A DNA stretch of 64,000 bases from Gammaproteobacteria bacterium (GTDB lineage: Bacteria > Pseudomonadota > Gammaproteobacteria > DSM-16500). How positions within the stretch are numbered: position 1 is the stretch's first letter; each line of letters begins with the position of its first letter. The notes beneath the pieces are model-generated. The model searched no databases. It saw only the letters and a program-made list of their open reading frames with translations, and was not told the DNA's origin. The position numbers and the translations under genes are program-made. Of the stretch, positions 35,240-44,229 are shown piece after piece. The stretch spans positions 1-64,000 of the forward strand of contig JAHCAO010000008.1 of assembly GCA_019634835.1 (NCBI GenBank). The letters are read 5' to 3'.

Positions 35240-37492
35240 ATGTTGGAACGGATTCGTACACAGAAAGATAATCTAGCATTTCTCATAAAAAAATTAGATT
35301 CGTTAGAATTTCCTCATATTGAAGATGATTTTTTTACTAATAATGATAGCTTATTATTAAGTGAAAAATTAGGTTCGGGTAAGCTTATCAGTGAAATCTA
35401 TAAAGAAATTATTTCTATTAGAATATTAATTGATAATAAGCATGGTATTAAATCTAATGTAATAACATTAGAAAACGCGCAAAAAATATGGGTGCGATAT
35501 ACCAACGACGTGGAGCTGAATCAGCATACTTTTAACGCAAAGAGCATTACTGTTTTTAATTATCTTAGAATATTTTATGTCTATCTGATCGCTGCTATTG
35601 TTATTTCAAGAATTTATAAATTTGATTCGCATCATTGTATGATGGTCCTTTGTCAAATTAAGAAGAATATATCCGATATTTTCTTTAATTTGACAAAGGA
35701 CCATGTGGACGAGTGCGTGATTTTGGATACTCTTTCTGAAGGCAAAGGATATATTGTTCACTTATTACATTCGTTTTTTAGCAGCGTTGATTTGCAAGTG
35801 ATTAACTCAATGCTTGATCAGACAAAAAATTGGATTACAATTGAAGAATCATCATTTTCAGTGTGTACATTTTTAAAAATGAATGAGAAATTCGCAGATA
35901 AGATGATCATCATTTTTGATGAACCCTGTGCTGAAATAACTAAAGAACAAATATTAAAATTTACTGATTTAGAAGATCAGGATTGGTTTCAAGTATTGAC
36001 GCCTCATCAAAAAAAACTTGCCGTCTATTACCGAGAAAGAATTATTTTTGCAAATGTGGTCATTCCCAGCCAACTTCGGGGGATTATTCCATTATGTATG
36101 AATTCATATCAACAAACGATATCAATTGCATCTGCTAATGAAATCGAAATTGTTAACTCCTATTATCATTGTGCAGCCGCTGCGTATATAAACCATAAAG
36201 GCTTAGCAATATCCCAAGCTGTTACCAGACATAATTTGCTTCAACAAAAGCATATTTCAAAGACTAATTCGACTGTTATGATATGTTTAAATAGTCGGTA
36301 TGGCGATAATTTTTTAAAAGCATATGAGTGGTTTAATAACCGTGATTATAATGGCGACGATAGTGAGATTGTAAAGTTAACTATGGAGGCAGCATCAAAT
36401 TTATCAGATGATAAAATTTATTATTCAAAAATATGTTTAAATAATTTCCGTATGCTTGAATATAATGATTATTCTGGAATCAACAATATAATCCATATTG
36501 TGCAGTCGAATATTAAAAAAATAAAAGATAATTCGCTATGCTCAGATTCACATTTAGATAAGTTGAGGGTATTGAGTGATATTGTTTTAGATCTTGAGTG
36601 GCAACTGACACTATTAGACTTAAACGTGAAGGGGCTAGATATTATCTACTACCTTACGATGTTGGCGACATTGAATAATCAAATTATCGATGAACATAGT
36701 AATCAGAATTTAGAAAGCGTAGCTGTTTGGTTCGGTTGTGCTAGTGGTGAAAATAGGACAGGCATTGCCTATTATCATAACATTTGTTTTTCAGTGATTG
36801 ATTATTTTGAGAAGAATAAACAAGTTGCATGTAATACTGAGAGTAGGAAGAGCATCTTTGAATTGATAGCCAAATGTCAGCATATTTTTTTAATGACGGG
36901 TAATGCAGGCAATACGATAGGAACAGAAGGAATTAGAGATAAATCGAGTGGTTCTTTTAAAAATTATCACCCTAAGGATAAGCTTGTCCTGAAAACGTCA
37001 GATGTTAAAGCTTTACCTGTACATGATAGCTGTTTTAATTTAGAGTTAAAGAAGTTAGGCAACGTAATAGAATCGATAGAAAAAAATTCTATCTTTAAAC
37101 CCATTTTATCTTTAGTAGAAGAAATTATTCAACAAATTCACTCCTATCGTGCGTCTATTATTTTTTTGTCTAATGAAGAGAAAACTATTCTTTACGACTT
37201 ATTGTATGCACTTGAAAAGCTCATGGTAAGGCCAAATAGTGAAATGGGATTTAATATGTTGCTGCAAGTGAGAAAATCAATTGATACTTATAGAGCGAAA
37301 CAAAGTAAATCATTATTTGATGGAATTATTGCTCTTAATGTAAATATAATAAAATTGATTCATGCGTTTCAAAGTACACAAAAGATTTTGTTAGATACTC
37401 ACTTAACTAAACAAGGGATGTTTAATGGCCACGATAAGCAGGATCCTGATTCCGGGAATTGTAATAATGAGCTTCCTAAACCTTGTCTGTAA
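35240..37492 (+). CDS. Large protein with a CX5R(T) phosphatase signature, candidate effector
   Basis: A 750-residue AT-rich gene. Residues 500-507 read CASGENRT, followed by G: the CX5RTG cysteine-phosphatase loop (Cys500 nucleophile, Arg506 phosphate-binding). The spacing resembles the CKSGKDRTG of bacterial inositol phosphatases such as IpgD/SopB and Legionella SidP. The Lys residues typical of phosphoinositide enzymes are replaced here by Ala and Glu. A Gly/Asn-rich segment (MTGNAGNTIGTEGIRDKSSG) follows about 50 residues later, as in such enzymes. The rest is helical and has no recognisable domain. No signal peptide. The substrate (phosphoinositide or phosphoprotein) and delivery into host cells are inference. 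Confidence 0.65.
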   Translation: MLERIRTQKDNLAFLIKKLDSLEFPHIEDDFFTNNDSLLLSEKLGSGKLISEIYKEIISIRILIDNKHGIKSNVITLENAQKIWVRYTNDVELNQHTFNAKSITVFNYLRIFYVYLIAAIVISRIYKFDSHHCMMVLCQIKKNISDIFFNLTKDHVDECVILDTLSEGKGYIVHLLHSFFSSVDLQVINSMLDQTKNWITIEESSFSVCTFLKMNEKFADKMIIIFDEPCAEITKEQILKFTDLEDQDWFQVLTPHQKKLAVYYRERIIFANVVIPSQLRGIIPLCMNSYQQTISIASANEIEIVNSYYHCAAAAYINHKGLAISQAVTRHNLLQQKHISKTNSTVMICLNSRYGDNFLKAYEWFNNRDYNGDDSEIVKLTMEAASNLSDDKIYYSKICLNNFRMLEYNDYSGINNIIHIVQSNIKKIKDNSLCSDSHLDKLRVLSDIVLDLEWQLTLLDLNVKGLDIIYYLTMLATLNNQIIDEHSNQNLESVAVWFGCASGENRTGIAYYHNICFSVIDYFEKNKQVACNTESRKSIFELIAKCQHIFLMTGNAGNTIGTEGIRDKSSGSFKNYHPKDKLVLKTSDVKALPVHDSCFNLELKKLGNVIESIEKNSIFKPILSLVEEIIQQIHSYRASIIFLSNEEKTILYDLLYALEKLMVRPNSEMGFNMLLQVRKSIDTYRAKQSKSLFDGIIALNVNIIKLIHAFQSTQKILLDTHLTKQGMFNGHDKQDPDSGNCNNELPKPCL

Positions 37493-37633
37493 TGTATAGT
37501 GAATTTATCTGGCTTTCTGGCCCTTACCTAATTATGATTAACTTTTATAGTATTGCCTAATGAGACTGGTTTATTTATTATTTTTCTTAGGGGATGCTAG
37601 CATTGGTGATTATATATTTAGGATGTTATACCT

Positions 37634-38086
37634 ATGGATGAATCAGCTGACATAAGTCTCTTAGTACAATTAGTAAAGAAGCAACCCGTTTTTTCTCAGT
37701 TAACAAACAAGGAAATTGAAGAGCTGGTTTCTTTATTTACCGAAATAAAAGTAGCAGCAGAAGAAAAAATAGTTAAGGAAGGCGATCCTGTTGATAGTAT
37801 TTACTTAATTGCAAGCGGTACTGCGGATGTCAGGCATGTTTCTATAAAAGACGGTAACCCCGAAGTGAGTTCTATTGCAATTTTAAGTGCAGGCGATGCT
37901 ATAGGGCTAAATGAAACTGGCTTTTATTCCATTAGTGGTAAAAGAACAGCTACAGTTGTTGCTTTAACGGAGATGTATTTGTTCCGTTTGAGTGTTGCTG
38001 CATTTCATGGGTTTTCATTAGCACACTCTCATGTGAGTGAAGTGATGCATAAACATGCTGAAGATATGATGAACGAAAAGTCTTAA
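37634..38086 (+). CDS. Stand-alone cyclic nucleotide-binding (CNB) domain protein
   Basis: A 150-residue protein consisting of little more than one Crp/CAP-type CNB fold: LLVQLVKKQPVFSQLTNKEIEELV, then KIVKEGDPVDSIYLIASGTADV, a GDAIGLNE stretch at the phosphate-binding cassette, and TATVVALTEMYLFRL. The cassette lacks the canonical Arg-Ala-Ala, so nucleotide binding is uncertain. No HTH or other output domain is attached, so it is not a typical transcription factor. It lies between two candidate host-interaction genes. Confidence 0.75.
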   Translation: MDESADISLLVQLVKKQPVFSQLTNKEIEELVSLFTEIKVAAEEKIVKEGDPVDSIYLIASGTADVRHVSIKDGNPEVSSIAILSAGDAIGLNETGFYSISGKRTATVVALTEMYLFRLSVAAFHGFSLAHSHVSEVMHKHAEDMMNEKS

Positions 38087-38224
38087 TGAATTGCTCTGTA
38101 AGTGGATTTTGCTGGGTTTAATACTTTCTCTCTCGTGTGAAAATGCGTTATGCCATGACGACGGTCATTGCGAGAGAGAAGTATTATAAACGCGTAATGC
38201 ACCAAACCATAGTTGGTTTTTGAA

Positions 38225-40321
38225 TTATTTTCTTCCATATAAACTTCGTTTATTGTCGCGTAGGGATACAGCTTCTGGATCAAAATAAGAGGCTGTGGAT
38301 AAACTACGCTGCCTTTTTATTAATTTTTGATCGTTTTTAAACAGAAATTGGTTGGCATGATTGTTTTTTGACTGATTTAATGGTTGCGTCGTACTACTAT
38401 TTATAGGGCTATTGATTTGCTGCGTACCACCAATAAGATTATGATGCATTTGCATGATATCTTTTTTAATGCTGTTTGACCTGATCAAAATAGCATTAAT
38501 CATTTGCCTGGTTTTTGCAGCTTCCGATATGGAGGGCTTATTTTTGTACCAAGCATGTTTACCATATGTTGTAATAATATGGTTCATTATACTTAATCTG
38601 GTATGGTCGAGTTTATCTTTAAGTGTTTTTTGACTTAATATGATTTTTTCTAGCAATGCTTTAATTTTATTCATTTGGATTAATATCCATTCTTTTGCTT
38701 CATCAAGAGGAGATGTTTTTTCAAATTGATTGCTAAGTTCACTAATAATAGTAACAGCAAAAGATAAATGATTTTTTGCATTTGTTAGTTTAGTAATGAC
38801 TTTTGGAATATGATGTCTTTTAAGTAAATGTAATGCGTCCAAATAATAACAATCAGCAATATGAGAATTTAAGTAAACTTGTTGAATGGCATCCCCTTCT
38901 TGTTGAGCTTTGTTTAATAAACGTATGTTGTTTTGCAAATTTAGAAAAGGGTTTTGAGCGGATGTATTTTCATCACTCATATTTTCTACTGCTAATGCTT
39001 CCTCAGAATCACTATCGCTGGATAGAGTAGTGCAGTCATCCGCTTTTTGTTGTTGATTCGGTGGATTTTTATATTTATTTTTTGTCTTTCTTTGGCTTTT
39101 TTCTAGGGTATCTTCAGAAAATTGGCTGAGTATTTCATGGAATTTTTCATCGTATTTTTTTAAGCATACAGCTATGTATTGTTCTTGTTCATGTTTTATT
39201 TTTTCTTGATGCTGTATTTCTTTCTTACAAAATTCCAGCATCTTTATCTTTAAGGCAATTCTTTTGCTTAAGCTAGGGTAATTATTAAAGGATTTTTTAA
39301 TATTAAAGGCAATTTCATCTGCTATGGTATGGTATCTTTCTGCTTCTTCTAATAGAGACAATCTTTTGTCTAAATCTCTTTTAAAGCAAGAATGATTGGA
39401 ATCTCTATAGAAAAAATGGGATATAAAATATAAATCATTGCAGATTGATTCTGATACCTGCAGTATCGTTTCAGATGAGCTGGTTGCTAAATGAGATAAC
39501 TTTATTTCTTTAGCAACCACAAAAAAATCAAAACATTTTCTAACTACTTTATGTTGATCTTCGATTTCCATTCTGGTAATTGCATGTGTACGAATAGCAG
39601 GCGATTTCTGAAAATAATTGGCTGCTTGTTTACAGGTTATCAAAAATAATAATTCGTAATTTTCTTCTTTTTTTGCCATCTCAAATGCTTCTTGATATTT
39701 TTCGGTCGCTTGTTCGGTATCATTGGTCTGAGCAGCTTGAGACATGATTTTTTGAATTTCATTTGTTATATTTTCTGGAAAATATTCAAGTAATTCAGCC
39801 TTTACATGTCTCATAAACCCGCTTAAGTCTGGATCATAATTAATAGGAAGCAATTCAGGATGTTGCTCTAGTAACCCCCATGCAAATTGCATAGTGTCAT
39901 ATGCTTTTTTTACACATTCCTTTTTTTTGTCGAGGTTCTTGAGTATAAATTTTTTATACAGATATTTATCGGATAAAATTTTACTGATTTGAACGATGAA
40001 GGACAAGAGTTTGCAATAATCACTGATAATTTCCCTATAAATGTTATGAAAATTATTAGGTATTGGATCTAAGGTTTTAAGGTATCGTTCAATTTTTTTT
40101 TTGTATATCTCTATGCTTTTGGGAATTTGTAATAAGGTTTTTAAGGTGTTTTCTGAATGCAAAATGGCATTTTGATTTTTTCCTGGATTACTATTTTGAT
40201 CAATTATTCCTCCGTGTTCTATGATTATTTTAGTACTGACTTCAAAGTGAGTAGTCAGACTGTCATGAAAGTGTTTCCATTGTTTAATAAAATTTTGCTC
40301 TGGGTTTTTTGTTGAGAACAT
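38225..40321 (-). CDS. Large helical/coiled-coil protein of unknown function
   Basis: A 698-residue AT-rich gene with no recognised domain. The sequence is almost wholly helical, with Lys/Glu-rich stretches suggesting coiled coil (about 330-400) and TPR-like pairs (AAQTNDTEQATEKYQEAFEMAKKE region near 195; LNSHIADCYYLDALHLL near 480). An acidic Ser/Asp patch lies near residue 430. The C-terminal 80 residues are Asn/Ser-rich and basic. No signal peptide or membrane segment. Length, composition and neighbours resemble Legionellales effector candidates; function unknown. Confidence 0.6.
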   Translation of the reverse strand: MFSTKNPEQNFIKQWKHFHDSLTTHFEVSTKIIIEHGGIIDQNSNPGKNQNAILHSENTLKTLLQIPKSIEIYKKKIERYLKTLDPIPNNFHNIYREIISDYCKLLSFIVQISKILSDKYLYKKFILKNLDKKKECVKKAYDTMQFAWGLLEQHPELLPINYDPDLSGFMRHVKAELLEYFPENITNEIQKIMSQAAQTNDTEQATEKYQEAFEMAKKEENYELLFLITCKQAANYFQKSPAIRTHAITRMEIEDQHKVVRKCFDFFVVAKEIKLSHLATSSSETILQVSESICNDLYFISHFFYRDSNHSCFKRDLDKRLSLLEEAERYHTIADEIAFNIKKSFNNYPSLSKRIALKIKMLEFCKKEIQHQEKIKHEQEQYIAVCLKKYDEKFHEILSQFSEDTLEKSQRKTKNKYKNPPNQQQKADDCTTLSSDSDSEEALAVENMSDENTSAQNPFLNLQNNIRLLNKAQQEGDAIQQVYLNSHIADCYYLDALHLLKRHHIPKVITKLTNAKNHLSFAVTIISELSNQFEKTSPLDEAKEWILIQMNKIKALLEKIILSQKTLKDKLDHTRLSIMNHIITTYGKHAWYKNKPSISEAAKTRQMINAILIRSNSIKKDIMQMHHNLIGGTQQINSPINSSTTQPLNQSKNNHANQFLFKNDQKLIKRQRSLSTASYFDPEAVSLRDNKRSLYGRK

Positions 40322-40553
40322 ATGTTTGCCTTTACGAGTTAGTTACTATCATTAGGGTGTGTGACGAGTTTTTTCAGCCTTTTGGCTAGAAGCCACTTCA
40401 ATAGGATGAATCATGTTTATTAACAAGTAGTCTAGTCGGTTGTCAACGTGTTTTGACCTATGTCATTCTTTTCATGTTATGCAACAGTATTACTGCCCGC
40501 CCTAGCATATGTTTAGGTTTTCATTTAAGATAATATCTTGAAATTCACATGTC

Positions 40554-43385
40554 ATGATGGATAGACGGAAAAGCAGGGATATGGCTGATCGATGTCAGTA
40601 CATTAACAAGCTTGTGCACTACTGCTCGCAGCACGTCATATTTATTGTGTTATGCAGCTTAATGGTAGCGCTCTTTGCTCCACCTGCTAATGCAATTTCA
40701 AAGGTTGCTTTCTACTATGGACAACGTCCACCCATTGCTGATTTACGATGGTTTGATGTGGTCGTTGTTGATCCCAATAGTAAGTTTGATCCAAAATCTT
40801 ACAATACTGATGAAAGTAGTGCATTTGCCTATCTATCGTTGGGTGAAATCCCGAAGGAAAAGATAAGTACAATACCCAAAAGTTGGGTCATTGGAAAAAA
40901 TGCGATTTGGCAATCCTCTATTATTGATGCATCTAATCCAGATTGGCAAAAGTATGTCGTCGAAGATTTAGCCGCTAAGCTTTGGCAAGAGGGATATCGT
41001 GGTTTTTTTCTGGATACATTGGATTCTTATCAGTTAGCAGCCAAGAATTCTACTGCTGTACAACGTCAAATTGAAGGTTTGGTGACGATCATCAAAGCTA
41101 TTAAACAAGCTTATCCGGATGCCAAGCTTATTCTTAATCGAGGTTTTGAGTTGTTGCCGCAAGTTCATGATCTTGTCACTGCAGTTGCAGTAGAATCTTT
41201 ATTTGCTAGCTGGGACAAGAAACATAATCGTTATGTGAGTGTTCCAGAAGCTACAAGGAACCAGTTACTCAACCAACTAAATCAAGTGAAACAATGGAAC
41301 ATTCCTGTTATAGCAATTGAATATTTACCTGCTACAGAGAAAAATCAGGCAAAAAATTTAATTGATAAGATTAATCAGTTAGGTTTTACTCCTTGGATTA
41401 CAAATGGTAATTTGACTAGCCTTGAATTAATGTTGCCATCTAGTATACCAAGAAAAATTTTAATTATTGCGGGTTCCAATACTCCAAATTATGTGTTTGG
41501 TTATGACGCGTTGTCCTATTTAGCAATGCCATTACAATATTTAGGATACGTACCTATCTTCCATGATATTACTAAGCCTTTACCTAATATTAGTCAGCGT
41601 GATTATGCGGGTATTGCAGTATGGCTGAACCGTGATTATCCAGAGTTGCAAACAAAATTTTATGCTTGGCTCATGACAAATAAAAATAAACAAATTCCTA
41701 TTGTATTCTTTAATCGTTTTGGTTTTGCACTCAACAATCATAATTTGGCTCCTTTTGGGTTAACGATCAAGAGCAATGTTCCCAATACCCATGGGATAAA
41801 GATTCGTTATCAGGGACCAGGGATTGGTTTTGAAGCTATGCCTACTCCCAGATCTGAGGATTTTGTGTCAATTCGTATGATTCATGGTAAAACATTACTG
41901 CAATTGGGTGATTTGGTTAATAATACTGGCGATATGATTGGTATCACCCCATGGGGTGGCTATGCACTTTCTCCTTTTGTTATTTTTGCTATCACACAGA
42001 ATGAAACCCGTTGGGTAATTAATCCATTCGAATTTTTACAACAAGTTTTGCGGTTGCCAGTGATGCCAGTGCCGGATACAACCACTGAAAATGGCAAACG
42101 TATTATGTTTGTGCATATTGATGGTGATGGTATTGCTAATAAAGGTGAATGGTTACGCGGTCCTTATGCAGGAAAGGTTTTGTTAGATGAAGTTTTTAAT
42201 CGGTATAAGATACCTACTTCAATATCAGTTATTCAAGGTGAAGTGGCAGCAAATGGGATATTCCCTAAAGATTCAGAAGCGTTAGAGGCCATTGTAAAAG
42301 AGATATTTCGTTTACCGTGGGTAGAAATTGCAAGTCATACGTTTAGCCATCCCTATAATTGGCAGCCTAAAAAAATTGATCCTGAGGTACCATCTAACGC
42401 ACAATCTGAAGACTTCAACCTGAATATTCCTCATTACCAATTTAATCTTGCCGATGAAATCATTGGGTCGGTTAATTATATTAATCATACCTTAGCGCCC
42501 CCAGATAAGAAGTGTAAAGCTCTCTTTTGGTCTGGGGATGCTAATCCACCAGAGCAAGCGTTAGCAATGACGTATCAACTTGGTATTAAAAATATTAACG
42601 GTGGTGATACTGATATTTCTAATTACAACAATTCAATAACACAAGTCGGCCCTCTAGGTGTTTATCAAGGCCCCTATTTTCAAACATTTGCAGCTATCCA
42701 AAATGATTACATTTATACGAATGAATGGACGGCTCCATTTTATGGATACATTAATGTGATCGATGCATTCAAGTTAACTGAATCACCACGCCGGTTGAAG
42801 CCAATTAATATGTATTATCACATGTATTCTGGCTCAAAGCTGGCGGCATTGGATGCACTCAAGAAAGTCTATGATTGGTCACTAGCACAACCTGTTATTA
42901 ATTTTTTTGCGACTGAGTACATTGATAAAGTGCAAGATTTTAATCACCTTGCGATTGCACGACAAGGTAAAGGCTGGTTGATTAGAACAGGGGGTAAATT
43001 ACGGGAACTGCGTATTGCACAGCGAGAAGGATACCCCGATCTTGTTAATAGTAAAAATGTAATTGGGTATAACACACATGGTGATGATTACTATATTCAC
43101 CTGGGACCCGCTGCAGAGTCTTACGTGCAATTGGCAGCTACGCCATCATCCATTCCATACCTTATTAGTGCTAACGCAGTAGTGAAACAATTTCAACGTA
43201 ATGAGCAAGAGTTAAATGTTAGTTTAACTGGTTATTTACCATTGAAGTTAAGTATGGGTAATATGGATCATTGCTGGATGGAGCATGAAGGTAAAATGCT
43301 TACACCTAGTTCAGTGCAGAACAATCAGTACAATTATGATATGCCAGGCGAGACTCAGTATGCGTTCACCGTCAAGTGTAAATAG
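40554..43385 (+). CDS. pelA: PelA: Pel polysaccharide hydrolase/deacetylase
   Basis: The 943-residue length matches P. aeruginosa PelA (948). An N-terminal signal/anchor (residues 28-48) precedes a TIM-barrel hydrolase domain (50-300; FYYGQRPP, FLDTLDSY, ILNRGFELL). A central domain and a CE4-like deacetylase follow, with Asp523 and Asp525 in HIDGDG and His595/His599 in SHTFSH. PelA partly deacetylates and trims the GalNAc-rich Pel polymer in the periplasm. First gene of pelABCDEFG. ATG codons at 40554, 40557 and 40581 are all possible; none has a strong ribosome site. Confidence 0.93.
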   Translation: MMDRRKSRDMADRCQYINKLVHYCSQHVIFIVLCSLMVALFAPPANAISKVAFYYGQRPPIADLRWFDVVVVDPNSKFDPKSYNTDESSAFAYLSLGEIPKEKISTIPKSWVIGKNAIWQSSIIDASNPDWQKYVVEDLAAKLWQEGYRGFFLDTLDSYQLAAKNSTAVQRQIEGLVTIIKAIKQAYPDAKLILNRGFELLPQVHDLVTAVAVESLFASWDKKHNRYVSVPEATRNQLLNQLNQVKQWNIPVIAIEYLPATEKNQAKNLIDKINQLGFTPWITNGNLTSLELMLPSSIPRKILIIAGSNTPNYVFGYDALSYLAMPLQYLGYVPIFHDITKPLPNISQRDYAGIAVWLNRDYPELQTKFYAWLMTNKNKQIPIVFFNRFGFALNNHNLAPFGLTIKSNVPNTHGIKIRYQGPGIGFEAMPTPRSEDFVSIRMIHGKTLLQLGDLVNNTGDMIGITPWGGYALSPFVIFAITQNETRWVINPFEFLQQVLRLPVMPVPDTTTENGKRIMFVHIDGDGIANKGEWLRGPYAGKVLLDEVFNRYKIPTSISVIQGEVAANGIFPKDSEALEAIVKEIFRLPWVEIASHTFSHPYNWQPKKIDPEVPSNAQSEDFNLNIPHYQFNLADEIIGSVNYINHTLAPPDKKCKALFWSGDANPPEQALAMTYQLGIKNINGGDTDISNYNNSITQVGPLGVYQGPYFQTFAAIQNDYIYTNEWTAPFYGYINVIDAFKLTESPRRLKPINMYYHMYSGSKLAALDALKKVYDWSLAQPVINFFATEYIDKVQDFNHLAIARQGKGWLIRTGGKLRELRIAQREGYPDLVNSKNVIGYNTHGDDYYIHLGPAAESYVQLAATPSSIPYLISANAVVKQFQRNEQELNVSLTGYLPLKLSMGNMDHCWMEHEGKMLTPSSVQNNQYNYDMPGETQYAFTVKCK

Positions 43386-44229
43386 AGCTAGGAAAAAGCG
43401 ATTCACGTTAAAGTGGTGGCATTTTCTTATCTTTTTTGCTATCTCACTTACTATATTATATTTCATTATTCCACAGAACAGTACGATAGATTATCTGCAA
43501 GATGCTAAACCTAATGCTGTTTCTTTATTTTATTTACGTAATATGGTGAAAAAAAATCCTCACGATCCTACTTATAAAATTTTATTGGCAAATCAAGAAC
43601 TGAGTTTGGGACACATAGCTGTTGCTGAGGAGTTAGTTAAGCCTTATTACACGCAAACACCAGAAAACAAAACGCAGTGGCAAGCGTTATGGAGTGAATA
43701 TTTAATTACACGTGCAAAGGCGTATGCATTAAATAATGGTCCTGCTCGAAAACAGCAAGAAGAGCTATTAAAGGAAATTGTGAGTATCCTAGCACGGTCT
43801 CCTTATTTAAATGTAGATGAAATGTTATCAGTGGCGAATGATGCTGTAGCACTGAATATGGCTCAAGTTGGCGTTAAACTATATCTGCGTTTATCAACTA
43901 TTCCTTCAAAAATATCAGCAACTTATTTTGCTAATGCTGCCAAAGTCGCTTTATTTGTCAGTGATTATCATGCTAGTGCGGATTTATATTTTATAGCGCA
44001 AGATCGTGCTACTACTATTGCGCAAAAGCGAGAATATTTTATTAAAGGGTTAATGAGTTTACAACGTGGTAATCTTAATGATCAGGCGTTAATTGCTGCA
44101 AAGAAACACATTGGAGTTCTTGCTCATGACAGTACAACACTAGAATATTTAGCTAAATTAGCAGTCACGGCGAACAGGCCTGATATAGCGCTACCATTTG
44201 TTGAAAAGATGTTGCATTGGAGTAATTGA
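43360..44229 (+). CDS. pelB: PelB N-terminal part: inner-membrane-anchored TPR protein (split PelB)
   Basis: A 289-residue protein. A basic N-terminus (RARKKRFTLK) leads into one transmembrane helix (WWHFLIFFAISLTILYFII). TPR-like helices follow (NPHDPTYKILLANQELSLGHIAVAEELV; YHASADLYFIAQDRATTIAQKREYF). This corresponds to the membrane anchor and first TPRs of P. aeruginosa PelB, a single chain of about 1190 residues there. Here it ends in TGATG overlapping the next gene. The start at 43360 overlaps pelA by 26 bp and has AGGCGAG upstream. The domain equivalence is inferred from order and architecture. Confidence 0.75.
   Translation: MRSPSSVNRARKKRFTLKWWHFLIFFAISLTILYFIIPQNSTIDYLQDAKPNAVSLFYLRNMVKKNPHDPTYKILLANQELSLGHIAVAEELVKPYYTQTPENKTQWQALWSEYLITRAKAYALNNGPARKQQEELLKEIVSILARSPYLNVDEMLSVANDAVALNMAQVGVKLYLRLSTIPSKISATYFANAAKVALFVSDYHASADLYFIAQDRATTIAQKREYFIKGLMSLQRGNLNDQALIAAKKHIGVLAHDSTTLEYLAKLAVTANRPDIALPFVEKMLHWSN

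Noticed and set aside
38083-38283. Small minus-strand frame next to the coiled-coil gene
   Set aside because: It overlaps the end of that gene in another frame and has no ribosome site or recognisable content.
40370-40420. Fifth copy of the palindromic repeat (GACGAGTTTTTTCAGCC)
   Set aside because: Only the first arm resembles the family; later landmarks are missing.
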